In this document: piece after piece, positions 26,048 through 35,599 of the stretch
Position numbering within the stretch: position 1 is the stretch's first letter
Layout: each line of letters starts with the position of its first letter
NCBI GenBank assembly: GCA_028284385.1
Contig: JANQRT010000024.1
Span: 186,001-250,000, forward strand
Origin: Opitutaceae bacterium
Lineage (GTDB): Bacteria; Verrucomicrobiota; Verrucomicrobiia; Opitutales; Opitutaceae
Direction of reading: 5' to 3'
DNA: 64,000 bases
Notes under the pieces: model-generated
Database searches by the model: none
Seen by the model: only the letters and a program-made list of their open reading frames with translations
Told to the model about the DNA's origin: nothing
Made by a program: the position numbers and the translations under genes

Positions 26048-29000
26048 ATGAGTATTTCGGGAAAAAGGCTGGGCTCGATTCTAGTGACCCTTTGGATCGT
26101 TATTGGCTCTGTCTCGTTTGCCGCCTTCAATGACGTCACATCGGAAACGGGGATCAGCTACTTGTATTCGAAAGTAGGCGATCCTGTGGAAAATCATGCG
26201 GGAGCTGCGGCGATCGACGTGGATGGAGATGGCTGGACCGATGTGATTGTGGCGCGATACGAACAGCGACCTCTGCTTTACATCAATCAGAGAAACGGCA
26301 GCTTTCTTGAGGAAGGAATTGCAAGGGGGTTTGGCGATGCCATTGACGCCAGTTCATTCGGAGCGGGAGACTTCGATAACGATGGCGATCAAGACCTTTT
26401 CATCGCGCCGCACGACAAGAATCGCTGCTGGCTATTCATCAATGACGGCCAAGGAGTCTTTTCGGAGGAGTCGATCGTTCGTGGCGCCGATCTCACTACA
26501 TCCATCAATAATCATAATGGATACAGCGTAGGGCTGGTCGATTACGATCTGGACGGCTTCCTGGATATTTATCTGAGCGAATGGGGGGTTCTATCTTCGG
26601 CCGAAAACCGCCTTCACTCCGCTCTGCTTCGAAACCAGGGAGAGGCCAATCCCGCTCATTTCGAGTTGGCAACTCAAACTGCCGGCCTCGTCCAACCGGC
26701 CTCTGGCGGACCCCAGCAGCATGGATTCTCTTCGGCCTGGGGCGACTTCGATCAGGATGGTTGGCCTGACCTAGCTTTGGTAGCCGACTTCAGTCTGAGC
26801 AAAATGTATTGGAATAATGGTGATGGTACCTTTCTGGAAACAGGTGAAGCGTCAGGAGTAGGCAAGGATGAATTCGGCATGGGCGTAGCGGTTGCCGATT
26901 ACGACATGGACGGATTGCTGGATTTCTATGTAACCTCGATCTACGATACGATTTCCTTTGAACGAGATGGAACGCACACGGGAAACAAGCTGTATCGAAA
27001 TCTTGGGGGCAGGTTGTTTCAGGAATCGGCCGAAGAAGCAGGGTTAAGCAAAACAGGTTGGGGATGGGGAACCTCGTTTTTCGAATATGACAACGACGGC
27101 GACCCAGATCTCGTTGCAACAAACGGATCGAACATCAGCATAGGCGGCAATCCCGAAACCACGCCGTTCGTACCGGCCGCGTCGGACCCGACCGAGCTTT
27201 ATCTGAACGATGGCAGCGGCGTCTTCTCCAATGAAACATCCAGTTCCGGAATAGCGGATAACGATCTGGGTAAAGCCATCCTCGTCTTCGATTACGACAA
27301 TGATGGGGACGAAGATCTGCTAATCACGAACACATTAACGGAGCCAGTGATTTATGAAAGCGATGCTTCCACTACATCCAATCGCTGGATACGATTCGCT
27401 TTCGAAGGTCTTACGTCAAATCGCGATGGATACGGGGCTATCGTAACCGTTAAAGATGGGGATCATTCCCAGGTTTCGTTATACAACCCCACCAATGCCT
27501 ACATTGGACAGCGGGAGGCGATTCTTCATTTCGGCCTGGGCGCTGCAGGAGAAAACTTGGACGAGGTGTTGATTCTCTGGCCTAGCGGAATCCGGCAAAA
27601 GATCGAAGACCTTGCCACCAATCAAGTCCACTTGCTCGTCGAGCCAGAGGTTCAGCCCTCGATTCCCTCCATATCGAAACAACCCGAAGGTGGCGTTTTC
27701 GAAAAAGATCAAGATGTAGAGCTGACCATTATTGCCGCAGTATCGCCGACTCCGATTTACATTTGGGAAAAGGATGGCGAAGTCATTGCCGGTGCCAACG
27801 AACCAACTCTGGAAATCGAACGTATCCAGCCTTTCGATGCAGGAGAGTATCGCGTAAGAGTCATCAACTCCAACGGAGAAGTTATTAGCGATCCAGTGAC
27901 AGTCGACGTCGTCATGGACTTTTCAGGTAAATCGATAGCAAGAATCTGGAACGAGTTTCTGCTTGAAGCCATTAGGAAGGATTTTCCTGCTCCGACTATT
28001 CATAGCCGCAACCTTTTCCATACCTCAGCCGCCTTTTGGGACGCCTTTTGGGCCTATGAACCGGAGAGTTGGACTAAAGCTGTACCCATCTACATCCAAG
28101 AGGATATTCAACCTGCAGATTGGCAGGGCGATCGGGAGGAGTCGCAAAAGGAAGCTATCAGCTATGCCGCTTACAGGATACTGACGGAGCGCTACCAGAC
28201 TAGCCCCGGAGCGGAAAGATCCCTGTTCGCTTTCGACTGGCTCATGGAACAGCTGGGCTATGATCCAGGCTTCCTAGGCGCGAGCGGAAACAGCCCGGCT
28301 GCAGTTGGCAATTGCATCGGCTTTGGCATTCTGACCGCAACGTTAAACGACGGCTCTAATGAAACCAATGAATATTTGGATACAAGCGGTTATCAGCCGA
28401 GCAACGAACCCTTGGTTCTGGCTTTGAGCGGAACCGAGATGCAGGCTCCAAATCTTTGGCAACCCTTGGCCTTCGACTTCCGCATTACTCAGAACGGAAT
28501 TCCCATCGGTGAGGACGTCCAAACCTTCATCGGCGTCAATTGGCGAGAAGTGGATACCTTCGCGATCGAAAAGCCAACTCAAACCACCATAGCTCTGGAT
28601 CCCGGACCGCCTCCCCTTCTTGGATCCGAAAGCGAATCCGCATTCCTGGACTCCGCAATCGAGGTTATTCGCTACTCATCGACGCTGGATCCCCAAAAGG
28701 CGGCGATGATCGATATTTCGCCAGGCGGACGTCTCAATAATCGCTTGGGAACCAATAATGGAACCGGTCGTCCTTTAAATCCAACTACGGATCTTCCTTA
28801 CGAGCCGAATCTAGTGAACCAAGCAGACTACGGCCGTATTCTGGCTGAATTCTGGGCGGACGGACCCGCTTCCGAAACACCGCCCGGCCATTGGAACGCG
28901 CTTCACAATGAAATCGCCGACCATCCCGCCTTCCAACGAAGATACGCGGGTCAGGGCTCCGAACTGTCTCGACTGGAATGGGACGTTCAAGCGTATCTTG

Positions 29001-30505
29001 CCTTAAATGGAGCGATGCATGACGCCGCCATCGCTGCCTGGACATTGAAACGTCAATACGACTACGTCAGACCCATTTCCATCATTCGTTATCTTGGGAG
29101 CCTAGGCCAATCAAGCGACCCGAACAGACCATCCTATCATCCGCAAGGATTGCCTTTGGAAGACGGCCTCGTGGAAGTCATCACAGCTGAAAGTTCAACA
29201 AGCGGCGAACGACATGCTCATCTTTCTGGATACATCGGAGAAGTCGCGATTTACTCCTGGGCCGGCGAACCGGCAGATAAAGAGAATCAGATTGGAGGCG
29301 TTCAGTGGATACGAGCCGTGGACTGGGTTCCCTATCAGCGAAGCACTTTCGTTACCCCGGCTTTCGCAGCTTACGTCTCTGGCCACAGCGCCTTCAGTCG
29401 AGCTGGAGCAGAAGCGCTAACGCTCCTAACGGGATCTCCCTATTTTCCAGGAGGCATGGGAGAATTTCATTTCGAGGCCGACGAATTTCTAGAATTCGAA
29501 CAAGGGCCTAGTGAAGACGTAACGCTGCAATGGGCAACCTACTACGACGCAGCCGATCAGGCTGGTCTTTCACGCCTGTATGGAGGCATCCACGTAAGAG
29601 CGGACGATTTCGCCGGTCGCATTCTGGGAGCGCAAGTGGGTGTAGAGGCTTTTCTAAAAGCCCACTGGCATCGACATGGTTCAGCAAAAGAACTGGGATT
29701 GGTGAACATTTCAACCAGGGCCCAAGTGGGCACAGGAGACGATGTCATGATCGCCGGATTCGTCATCGACCGCTCGGAGCCCTCGGAAATGCTAGTTCGA
29801 AGCATCGGTCCAGGACTCGAAAATCAAGGTATCCAAGATTTTATCACAGATCCAAAGCTGACGCTTTTAGTTCCGAGCCAATCGGAGGAATTAATGGAGA
29901 ACGATAATTGGGATTCCAGTCCGCAGGCGACACGCATCGCCGCTAAGGCTCTTGAAGAAGGAGCCTTCTCTCTTTCTCAGAATAGCTTGGATGCCGCTGA
30001 GGTCGCATTACTCGAGCCTGGTATCTACGCCACCCTTACACAATCATCAAGTGGCGCCGCGGGAGGGGTGGGACTCACCGAGGTATATGGCGAAGGCCTG
30101 AGCAACATTTCGACGCGAGCGCGAGTCGGATCGAATAACCAGACCCTCATAGCCGGCTTTGTGGTAGAAGGCCACGACCCCAGCGTTCTTTTGATCAGAG
30201 GCGTTGGACCCAGCCTGGCAGGTCAAGGAGTTGAAGACTATCTGCTCGATCCGGTAATCGCCATTTACAAGAAAATGCCTGATCAGTCTTTCGAACTGAT
30301 TGCCAGCAATGACGATTGGCAGGCCGACGACACCGCTTCTTTGAGCGAAGCTACGGCAAAAAAGATTGGAGCCTTCGCCCTTGCAGAAGACAGCAAGGAC
30401 GCGGCTAAAGTGATTCAAGCTTCGGCGGGAATCTACGCTGTAACGGTCAGCAGCGCTACGAGCTCAACTGGCCTCGCTTTAGTTGAAGTCTACTTGGTCC
30501 GCTAG
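26048..30505 (+). CDS. secreted FG-GAP/ASPIC - Ig - vanadium haloperoxidase-like fusion
   Basis: A 1485-residue protein with a signal peptide (1-25). Residues 30-430 are FG-GAP repeats with DxDxDG loops, and 440-530 an ASPIC/UnbV domain (ending EVLILWPSGIRQKI). Residues 535-620 are an Ig-like domain (GEYRVRVINSNGE), and 625-1210 a vanadium-dependent haloperoxidase/PAP2-type domain. All three vanadate-pocket motifs are present: Lys1001 to Arg1008-Pro (KRQYDYVRP), Ser1111-Gly-His1113 and Arg1176 to His1182 (SRLYGGIH). The C-terminus is two copies of a domain starting NISTRA (about 1220 and 1353), common in secreted proteins of this group. It may halogenate, oxidise or dephosphorylate a substrate outside the cell; which one is unknown. 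The domain order is unusual in my experience. Confidence 0.85.
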   Translation: MSISGKRLGSILVTLWIVIGSVSFAAFNDVTSETGISYLYSKVGDPVENHAGAAAIDVDGDGWTDVIVARYEQRPLLYINQRNGSFLEEGIARGFGDAIDASSFGAGDFDNDGDQDLFIAPHDKNRCWLFINDGQGVFSEESIVRGADLTTSINNHNGYSVGLVDYDLDGFLDIYLSEWGVLSSAENRLHSALLRNQGEANPAHFELATQTAGLVQPASGGPQQHGFSSAWGDFDQDGWPDLALVADFSLSKMYWNNGDGTFLETGEASGVGKDEFGMGVAVADYDMDGLLDFYVTSIYDTISFERDGTHTGNKLYRNLGGRLFQESAEEAGLSKTGWGWGTSFFEYDNDGDPDLVATNGSNISIGGNPETTPFVPAASDPTELYLNDGSGVFSNETSSSGIADNDLGKAILVFDYDNDGDEDLLITNTLTEPVIYESDASTTSNRWIRFAFEGLTSNRDGYGAIVTVKDGDHSQVSLYNPTNAYIGQREAILHFGLGAAGENLDEVLILWPSGIRQKIEDLATNQVHLLVEPEVQPSIPSISKQPEGGVFEKDQDVELTIIAAVSPTPIYIWEKDGEVIAGANEPTLEIERIQPFDAGEYRVRVINSNGEVISDPVTVDVVMDFSGKSIARIWNEFLLEAIRKDFPAPTIHSRNLFHTSAAFWDAFWAYEPESWTKAVPIYIQEDIQPADWQGDREESQKEAISYAAYRILTERYQTSPGAERSLFAFDWLMEQLGYDPGFLGASGNSPAAVGNCIGFGILTATLNDGSNETNEYLDTSGYQPSNEPLVLALSGTEMQAPNLWQPLAFDFRITQNGIPIGEDVQTFIGVNWREVDTFAIEKPTQTTIALDPGPPPLLGSESESAFLDSAIEVIRYSSTLDPQKAAMIDISPGGRLNNRLGTNNGTGRPLNPTTDLPYEPNLVNQADYGRILAEFWADGPASETPPGHWNALHNEIADHPAFQRRYAGQGSELSRLEWDVQAYLALNGAMHDAAIAAWTLKRQYDYVRPISIIRYLGSLGQSSDPNRPSYHPQGLPLEDGLVEVITAESSTSGERHAHLSGYIGEVAIYSWAGEPADKENQIGGVQWIRAVDWVPYQRSTFVTPAFAAYVSGHSAFSRAGAEALTLLTGSPYFPGGMGEFHFEADEFLEFEQGPSEDVTLQWATYYDAADQAGLSRLYGGIHVRADDFAGRILGAQVGVEAFLKAHWHRHGSAKELGLVNISTRAQVGTGDDVMIAGFVIDRSEPSEMLVRSIGPGLENQGIQDFITDPKLTLLVPSQSEELMENDNWDSSPQATRIAAKALEEGAFSLSQNSLDAAEVALLEPGIYATLTQSSSGAAGGVGLTEVYGEGLSNISTRARVGSNNQTLIAGFVVEGHDPSVLLIRGVGPSLAGQGVEDYLLDPVIAIYKKMPDQSFELIASNDDWQADDTASLSEATAKKIGAFALAEDSKDAAKVIQASAGIYAVTVSSATSSTGLALVEVYLVR

Positions 30506-30556
30506 CTTCAAAACGGAACTTATTTCATGCTTTCGCTCTACTCTAACGTAATAGTT

Positions 30557-30571
30557 ACAAAAGCGTTTCCA
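30557..30571. promoter_or_regulatory. possible LacI-family operator-like word
   Basis: CAAAAGCGTTTCCA (within 30557-30571) resembles the AAACG/CGTTT half-sites of LacI-family operators. It lies about 200 bp before the TonB receptor, whose locus encodes a LacI-type regulator. A second dyad, AACCGCGGTT, lies at 30608-30617. Both are suggestions only. Confidence 0.2.
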
Positions 30572-30767
30572 CATTTTCGGCCATATTGCATATTCTAAAC
30601 ACCAACTAACCGCGGTTCCTTACAATTGGCCCAAACCAAGTTCCCTTGTTGAAACAGGCTTTAAAGAAACCGCGCCACTAACTTCTTACCACCACTACTA
30701 AAACGCCCCATCGCTTCCTCATCGAAAGGAACCGAACAAGCTTAATTCTTTTTGAGGCTTACGACTA

Positions 30768-33700
30768 ATGAATAAACATATCAAACTCATGCAACAAAGC
30801 CGATGGCTACGGCGAGCCCCGCTCAGTTTTCTTTGCGGCGTATCGCTTTTCGCGACCCCATATCTAATGAGTCAGGACCAGGAAAACGGTGACGTTTTCG
30901 AATTGTCCCCATTCACAGTCGACGGCTCAGAGGACGCTGGATATCGAGCTACCTCCACCCTCGCGGGAACCCGTATTCGAACCAATTTGAGAGACGTGGG
31001 CTCAGCGATCTCCGTCGTCACGGAGGAATTCCTGCGTGATACCAATGCGACCGACAACCAATCGCTTCTTATCTATACGCCAAACATGGAAGTGGGTGGC
31101 GACACCGGAAATTTTGCCGGCGGTGGCGATAGTGGTCGCATCGATACGGATACTCAGCGACGAGCTCCCAACGACGCCACCCGCGTGAGAGGTCTAGCCA
31201 AAGCCGACAACACGCGCAGCTTCTTCGCTACCGACATCCCTTGGGATTCGTACAATGTAAAGAGAATCGACCTGCAACGCGGGCCCAACTCCGTTCTCTT
31301 CGGACTCGGTAGTCCAGCCGGCGTGATAAACGCCAATGTCGACCAGGCCACTTTCAAGAATGGGGGCGAAGCTCAAGTGCGTTTCGACGATGAAGGCTCC
31401 TGGAGAGCTACGTTGAACTACAACAAGGTTCTAATCGAAAACGAACTTTCCGTTCGCCTAGCAACGCTTCAAGAGAACCAGAAATTCAAGCAAAGCCCGG
31501 CATTCGAGAATGACGACCGCTACTTTGTCGCCTTCAAATACCAGCCCGGCTTTTTACAGGGCGATGACTCCAATGGCACTTTGCATGCAAGTTATGAATA
31601 CGGCAACATCACGGCCAATCGCCCTCGCGTGATTCCCATGATCGATCGCATCACGCCCTGGTTCGACTCGATGAACAGACAGACTTTCGATTCCAGAACA
31701 GTCGACGACGCCAATGGTCCCCTCGACCAAAACGGCCCGAACTTCGAACCCTATCTCGGTAGCGCTGTAGGACGTATCTTCGACGGACCCGTTGCCGTTT
31801 TCGACAATGGCACAGGCACAGCCAGCAGCTACTACATGGCGGCTTTGAAAAATTCGGACCCCGCCCCCAACGGACGCATTCGCGGTGTCGAATCTTTCGA
31901 TACGTTTTCCCAGAACGCCAATTTGGCTGGAAGCGAGATCGGAGCCTACAAGTCCATCACCATTTCAGACCCATCTATTTACGATTTCTATGAGACGCTG
32001 CTCGATGGACCTAACAAAAACGAGTGGCAGGATTGGGAAGTCTACAATGTCTCCTACTCGCACAACTGGCTCAACAATCGCCTCGGCATCGAGCTCGCAT
32101 ACGACGAACAGATCTACGAGGATGGACAATCGAACATTCTAAACAACTTCGGCCAGTCGCTATCGGTCGACATTATGGAATTCCTGCCAGACGGAACCGC
32201 TAATCCCAATCTAGGACGGCCCTTCATCGGCGGGGATTCGCAAACCAACAACTTCCGCAAGCATGATCGGGAAACCTTCAGAGCGACGGCTTATTACGAA
32301 TTGGATTTCCGCGATTTCGCTTCCGATTCCTTTGGCTGGCTAGGTCGCCATGTATTTACAGGCCTGTACAGCGATCAGAAGCTCGAACGCCTCAGCGCGG
32401 ATTGGATTCGAAACTCGTCAGAGAATGTGAATACCGGCTCGTCGATTACGCAAGCCGATCGCTATGTGGCCAGCATCGCCTACCTCGGACCTAGCCTCAC
32501 TTCCGCCAGCTCTGCGTCGGGAGCCAACATCCAGGGTTTGAATAGCGTACTTGTGCCGACCGGAGGACCGATCCTGACCGACCAAGGGAATCAGACACTC
32601 AGTGTCTTGAGCGCGGATAGCGGCCAAATTGGCAGCCTTTACAAGTCGGCCAATTTCGCGGACGACACGATCGAATCGAACGCTATCGTCTGGCAAGGCT
32701 TTCTCTTTGATGGAACCGTTGTTCCAATGTTTGGATACAGAGACGATACGGCGACCGCTCGGAATGCTGGCGATGTGCCGAGCAATCCAGACGTCAATGG
32801 CGCGGTATTGATCAGCGACCCAGACTGGACGTTGCCAAACGGCCCAAGCGATCTTGATAACTCGAATAGTTCGTACGACAAAGTTGGAGGCATCACCCGC
32901 ACTTACAGTCTGGTACTCCATACGCCGGCCGCTTGGCGAGAACACCTGCCCGAAGGAATGGACATCAGCCTTTCCTACGGCGAGTCCTCCAACTTCCGCC
33001 CCGACGCCAGTCGCCGCGACGTATTCGGAAATCCAGTAGCGCCTAGCGAAGGCGAGACCAAGGAGTATGGCATTACCATCAGCGCCATGAATGGCCGGCT
33101 GAATTTCCGAGCGAACAAGTACGAGACCCAGGTCTTCCGCGACACGCTAAGTGATTCCTCCATCGCCAACTCCTATATGATCGGAGCCGGCGAAGGATGG
33201 GGCCGCATGTTCGGGCTATGGGCAGAAGGCGGACTACACGACTTTAGAAAGAATTACGCGCTCGAAGATCCCGACTCGCCATTCGACGCCGCGACGAATC
33301 CCTACATTAATCCAAATGTCACGGACCTTCGCTACCAGCCCGTTCTGAACGCGGACATGACGGACGCGGAGCGAGCTGCCTCGATCGCCACCAGAAAAGC
33401 CGAGCAGGAAGCTTCGTTGGCCGCCCTCTTCGATCCATCAAATCGTCCCCCAAGCCAGATTGAAAACTTCTGGATGCAGGACTGGGACGCCATCGATCCA
33501 GCCGCTGGTTGGGGAAGCTCCGGCAACGCCTTCAACGGTACCCCTGCCACCTTCGCGGTAACGGGCGACACCGAATCGAAAGGCTGGGAGTACGAGCTTT
33601 TCTATCAACCAACTGAAAACTGGAACCTCGCTATCAACGCTTCCAAAACGAGCGCCAAGAGACTCAACATCGGGGAAACTTATGCCCAGTACGTCGAAGA

Positions 33701-34226
33701 GCGTTGGGAACTCTACCAAGGACCTTATGGCGACGTTCAGCTTTGGAATGGGAATCTTGGTCAGGAAACCATCCGGGGCAAATTCGGAGCGGAGTTCTAC
33801 AGCAACTACTTGCTGTTCACCTTGCTGAACGATTCGAATGTGGCCGAACTGCGTCCCTGGAGATTCAACCTGATCTCGAACTACTCCTTCGACGAAGGAA
33901 AGTTCGCCGGTCTGAATGTAGGCGGCTCGCTGCGCTGGCAGGATGAGATCGTAGTTGGGTATCCGGTTGTTGGCGACGGAAACGGAAACAATATCTTCGA
34001 TGTCGATAATCCTTATTTCGGATCCTCCGAAACCAACTTCGACTTCTGGGCTGGCTATAGCATGGAATTAAGAGATGGAATTGATTGGCGTATCCAATTA
34101 AACGTGCGCAACGCGTTTACAAGCGACGAACTCATTCCGGTCACCGTTCAGCCCGATGGGTCGCCCGCCACCTCGCGGATCGCGCCTCCAAGATCGATCA
34201 CTCTGACCAATACCTTCACATTCTAG
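30768..34226 (+). CDS. TonB-dependent outer-membrane receptor (SusC-like of Opitutae type)
   Basis: A 1152-residue receptor. The N-terminus has a signal peptide up to about residue 35, followed by ELSPFTVDGSEDAGYRATST, which includes the TonB-box region, and the plug opening AGTRIRTNLRDVGSAISVV. The plug ends near residue 220 (VDRINVLRGPNSVLFG-like KRIDLQRGPNSVLFGLGSPA). The rest is the 22-strand barrel, finishing with an aromatic SITLTNTFTF end. It should take up a sugar or other nutrient across the outer membrane using TonB energy. The locus (LacI regulator, GH1 beta-glucosidase, TonB-like protein) suggests a beta-glucoside or oligosaccharide. A terminator follows at 34261. Confidence 0.92.
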   Translation: MNKHIKLMQQSRWLRRAPLSFLCGVSLFATPYLMSQDQENGDVFELSPFTVDGSEDAGYRATSTLAGTRIRTNLRDVGSAISVVTEEFLRDTNATDNQSLLIYTPNMEVGGDTGNFAGGGDSGRIDTDTQRRAPNDATRVRGLAKADNTRSFFATDIPWDSYNVKRIDLQRGPNSVLFGLGSPAGVINANVDQATFKNGGEAQVRFDDEGSWRATLNYNKVLIENELSVRLATLQENQKFKQSPAFENDDRYFVAFKYQPGFLQGDDSNGTLHASYEYGNITANRPRVIPMIDRITPWFDSMNRQTFDSRTVDDANGPLDQNGPNFEPYLGSAVGRIFDGPVAVFDNGTGTASSYYMAALKNSDPAPNGRIRGVESFDTFSQNANLAGSEIGAYKSITISDPSIYDFYETLLDGPNKNEWQDWEVYNVSYSHNWLNNRLGIELAYDEQIYEDGQSNILNNFGQSLSVDIMEFLPDGTANPNLGRPFIGGDSQTNNFRKHDRETFRATAYYELDFRDFASDSFGWLGRHVFTGLYSDQKLERLSADWIRNSSENVNTGSSITQADRYVASIAYLGPSLTSASSASGANIQGLNSVLVPTGGPILTDQGNQTLSVLSADSGQIGSLYKSANFADDTIESNAIVWQGFLFDGTVVPMFGYRDDTATARNAGDVPSNPDVNGAVLISDPDWTLPNGPSDLDNSNSSYDKVGGITRTYSLVLHTPAAWREHLPEGMDISLSYGESSNFRPDASRRDVFGNPVAPSEGETKEYGITISAMNGRLNFRANKYETQVFRDTLSDSSIANSYMIGAGEGWGRMFGLWAEGGLHDFRKNYALEDPDSPFDAATNPYINPNVTDLRYQPVLNADMTDAERAASIATRKAEQEASLAALFDPSNRPPSQIENFWMQDWDAIDPAAGWGSSGNAFNGTPATFAVTGDTESKGWEYELFYQPTENWNLAINASKTSAKRLNIGETYAQYVEERWELYQGPYGDVQLWNGNLGQETIRGKFGAEFYSNYLLFTLLNDSNVAELRPWRFNLISNYSFDEGKFAGLNVGGSLRWQDEIVVGYPVVGDGNGNNIFDVDNPYFGSSETNFDFWAGYSMELRDGIDWRIQLNVRNAFTSDELIPVTVQPDGSPATSRIAPPRSITLTNTFTF

Positions 34227-34260
34227 CGTATCCAGAATTCAATTTTAGCTTGTCAATACA

Positions 34261-34296
34261 AACGGCGTCCTTTCTTGAGGGCGCCGTTTTCTTTTC
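34261..34296 (+). terminator. rho-independent terminator
   Basis: A 10-bp stem AACGGCGTCC / GGGCGCCGTT (one G-T pair), with an 8-nt loop, runs into TTTTCTTTT. It lies 35 bp after the TonB receptor stop codon. Confidence 0.8.
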
Positions 34297-34348
34297 CGAC
34301 CACCCCTCGATCCGTTTTCGGCGCCCAGATCCTATCCCAAATGGAGCT

Positions 34349-34374
34349 CTTATGTAAGATCATTCTTACATAAG
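34349..34374. promoter_or_regulatory. perfect inverted repeat, candidate LacI-type operator
   Basis: CTTATGTAAG (34349-34358) and its exact reverse complement CTTACATAAG (34365-34374) are separated by six bases. It lies about 85 bp upstream of the LacI-family gene. Autoregulation by that protein is the simplest reading. The spaced arms are longer than a classic LacI site, so another factor is possible. Confidence 0.5.
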
Positions 34375-34459
34375 AATTAGCTTGAGAAATCGCCGAATCC
34401 GATTACCTGTCAGTTAATCGAGTCTGCCCTAGTCACCCCGAAACCAAACTACCCCAGAA

Positions 34460-35545
34460 ATGAAGACGAAACGCGTTTTGATGAAAGACATCGCGCGGGA
34501 AGCCGGAGTGCACCAGACGACGGTTTCCCTCGCTTTACGCAACCACCCTAGTCTGCCAACCAAGACCAGACAACGCATTCAAAGGATGGCCGAAGAAATG
34601 GGTTATCGACCTGATCCGGCCATGTCGGCTCTCGTAGCCTATCGGCAGGCCACCAAGAGCGAACCAAGCGAGCAAGTGATTGGTTTGGTGTTAAACTTTC
34701 TGGACGAGGAGGAATTCAACAGCAACCACGTTCATCATCAGCTGATCGACAGCGCCAAAAAGAGAGCCAAGGAACTGGGATTCAAAGTAGACGTCTTCTG
34801 GTTTGGAAGAGAGTATCCTGACGGCAAATCGCTGAACCGAGTGCTGAAGGCAAGGGGCATTCAGGGTCTCATACTAGCCGCTTTCGACTACAAGAACTTG
34901 GAACTGCAAATGGAGTGGGACTTCTACTCCACGGTGAAAATCAACATTCTACCGGATACGCTTAAGTTCGACGCGGTTCTGAGCAACCAGATGTTTGGCG
35001 TGCGTCTCGCCATGCGCGAATTGCGTAAAGAAGGAATTAAGCGCGTTGGCCTTGCCGTAGCCGATCATGATGAAATCCATAATCGGAACATGTTTTCGGC
35101 AGGCTACCTGGTCGGTCAAAGGCATTTGGATACAAGCGACTGCGTTCCCCCACTCTTCTTTCACGCCAAGCCGACCGCCGAACTTCACCAGGAAGTGGAG
35201 GCCTGGGCGCTTGAGCACCGCGTAGAAGCGATTCTAAGCAACTGGAATAGCTTTGATGAGGTAGCCCTGAATCTCACCTTCAATCACGATCTGCCCTGTC
35301 GCTTTGTGCCGCTGGATGCCGACGACCGAACGAGAGAATACGGGGGCGTCTACCAGAACCATCCCCTTTGCGGCCGCAGAGCCATCGATATGGTTGTGGG
35401 ACAAATGAAAACCTTTCGTCGCGGCGAGGAGGAAAGTCCAAGCCTCACTTTGATCCATCCGACCTGGATGCCCCTTGCTGAATGGCCGCCAACGGATTGC
35501 AGCTCAACGATTTCGACAGGCGAACGTCTAGTCAAAGCTCTATAA
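34460..35545 (+). CDS. LacI-family transcriptional regulator
   Basis: A 361-residue regulator. The N-terminal helix-turn-helix and hinge (MKDIAREAGVHQTTVSLALR, residues 8-27, then MAEEMGYRPDPAMSAL) are typical of LacI/GalR. A periplasmic-binding-protein-like effector domain follows. It probably senses a sugar released by the neighbouring GH1 enzyme and controls this locus. The product ends slightly later than usual. A perfect palindrome lies upstream at 34349. The GH1 gene starts 54 bp downstream on the same strand, so the two may be co-transcribed. Confidence 0.92.
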   Translation: MKTKRVLMKDIAREAGVHQTTVSLALRNHPSLPTKTRQRIQRMAEEMGYRPDPAMSALVAYRQATKSEPSEQVIGLVLNFLDEEEFNSNHVHHQLIDSAKKRAKELGFKVDVFWFGREYPDGKSLNRVLKARGIQGLILAAFDYKNLELQMEWDFYSTVKINILPDTLKFDAVLSNQMFGVRLAMRELRKEGIKRVGLAVADHDEIHNRNMFSAGYLVGQRHLDTSDCVPPLFFHAKPTAELHQEVEAWALEHRVEAILSNWNSFDEVALNLTFNHDLPCRFVPLDADDRTREYGGVYQNHPLCGRRAIDMVVGQMKTFRRGEEESPSLTLIHPTWMPLAEWPPTDCSSTISTGERLVKAL

Positions 35546-35599
35546 TAAGAACAGGGTACCATTTGCGAAGCGGGATCGCTTGAGGTTTAAGGTTCTCTC

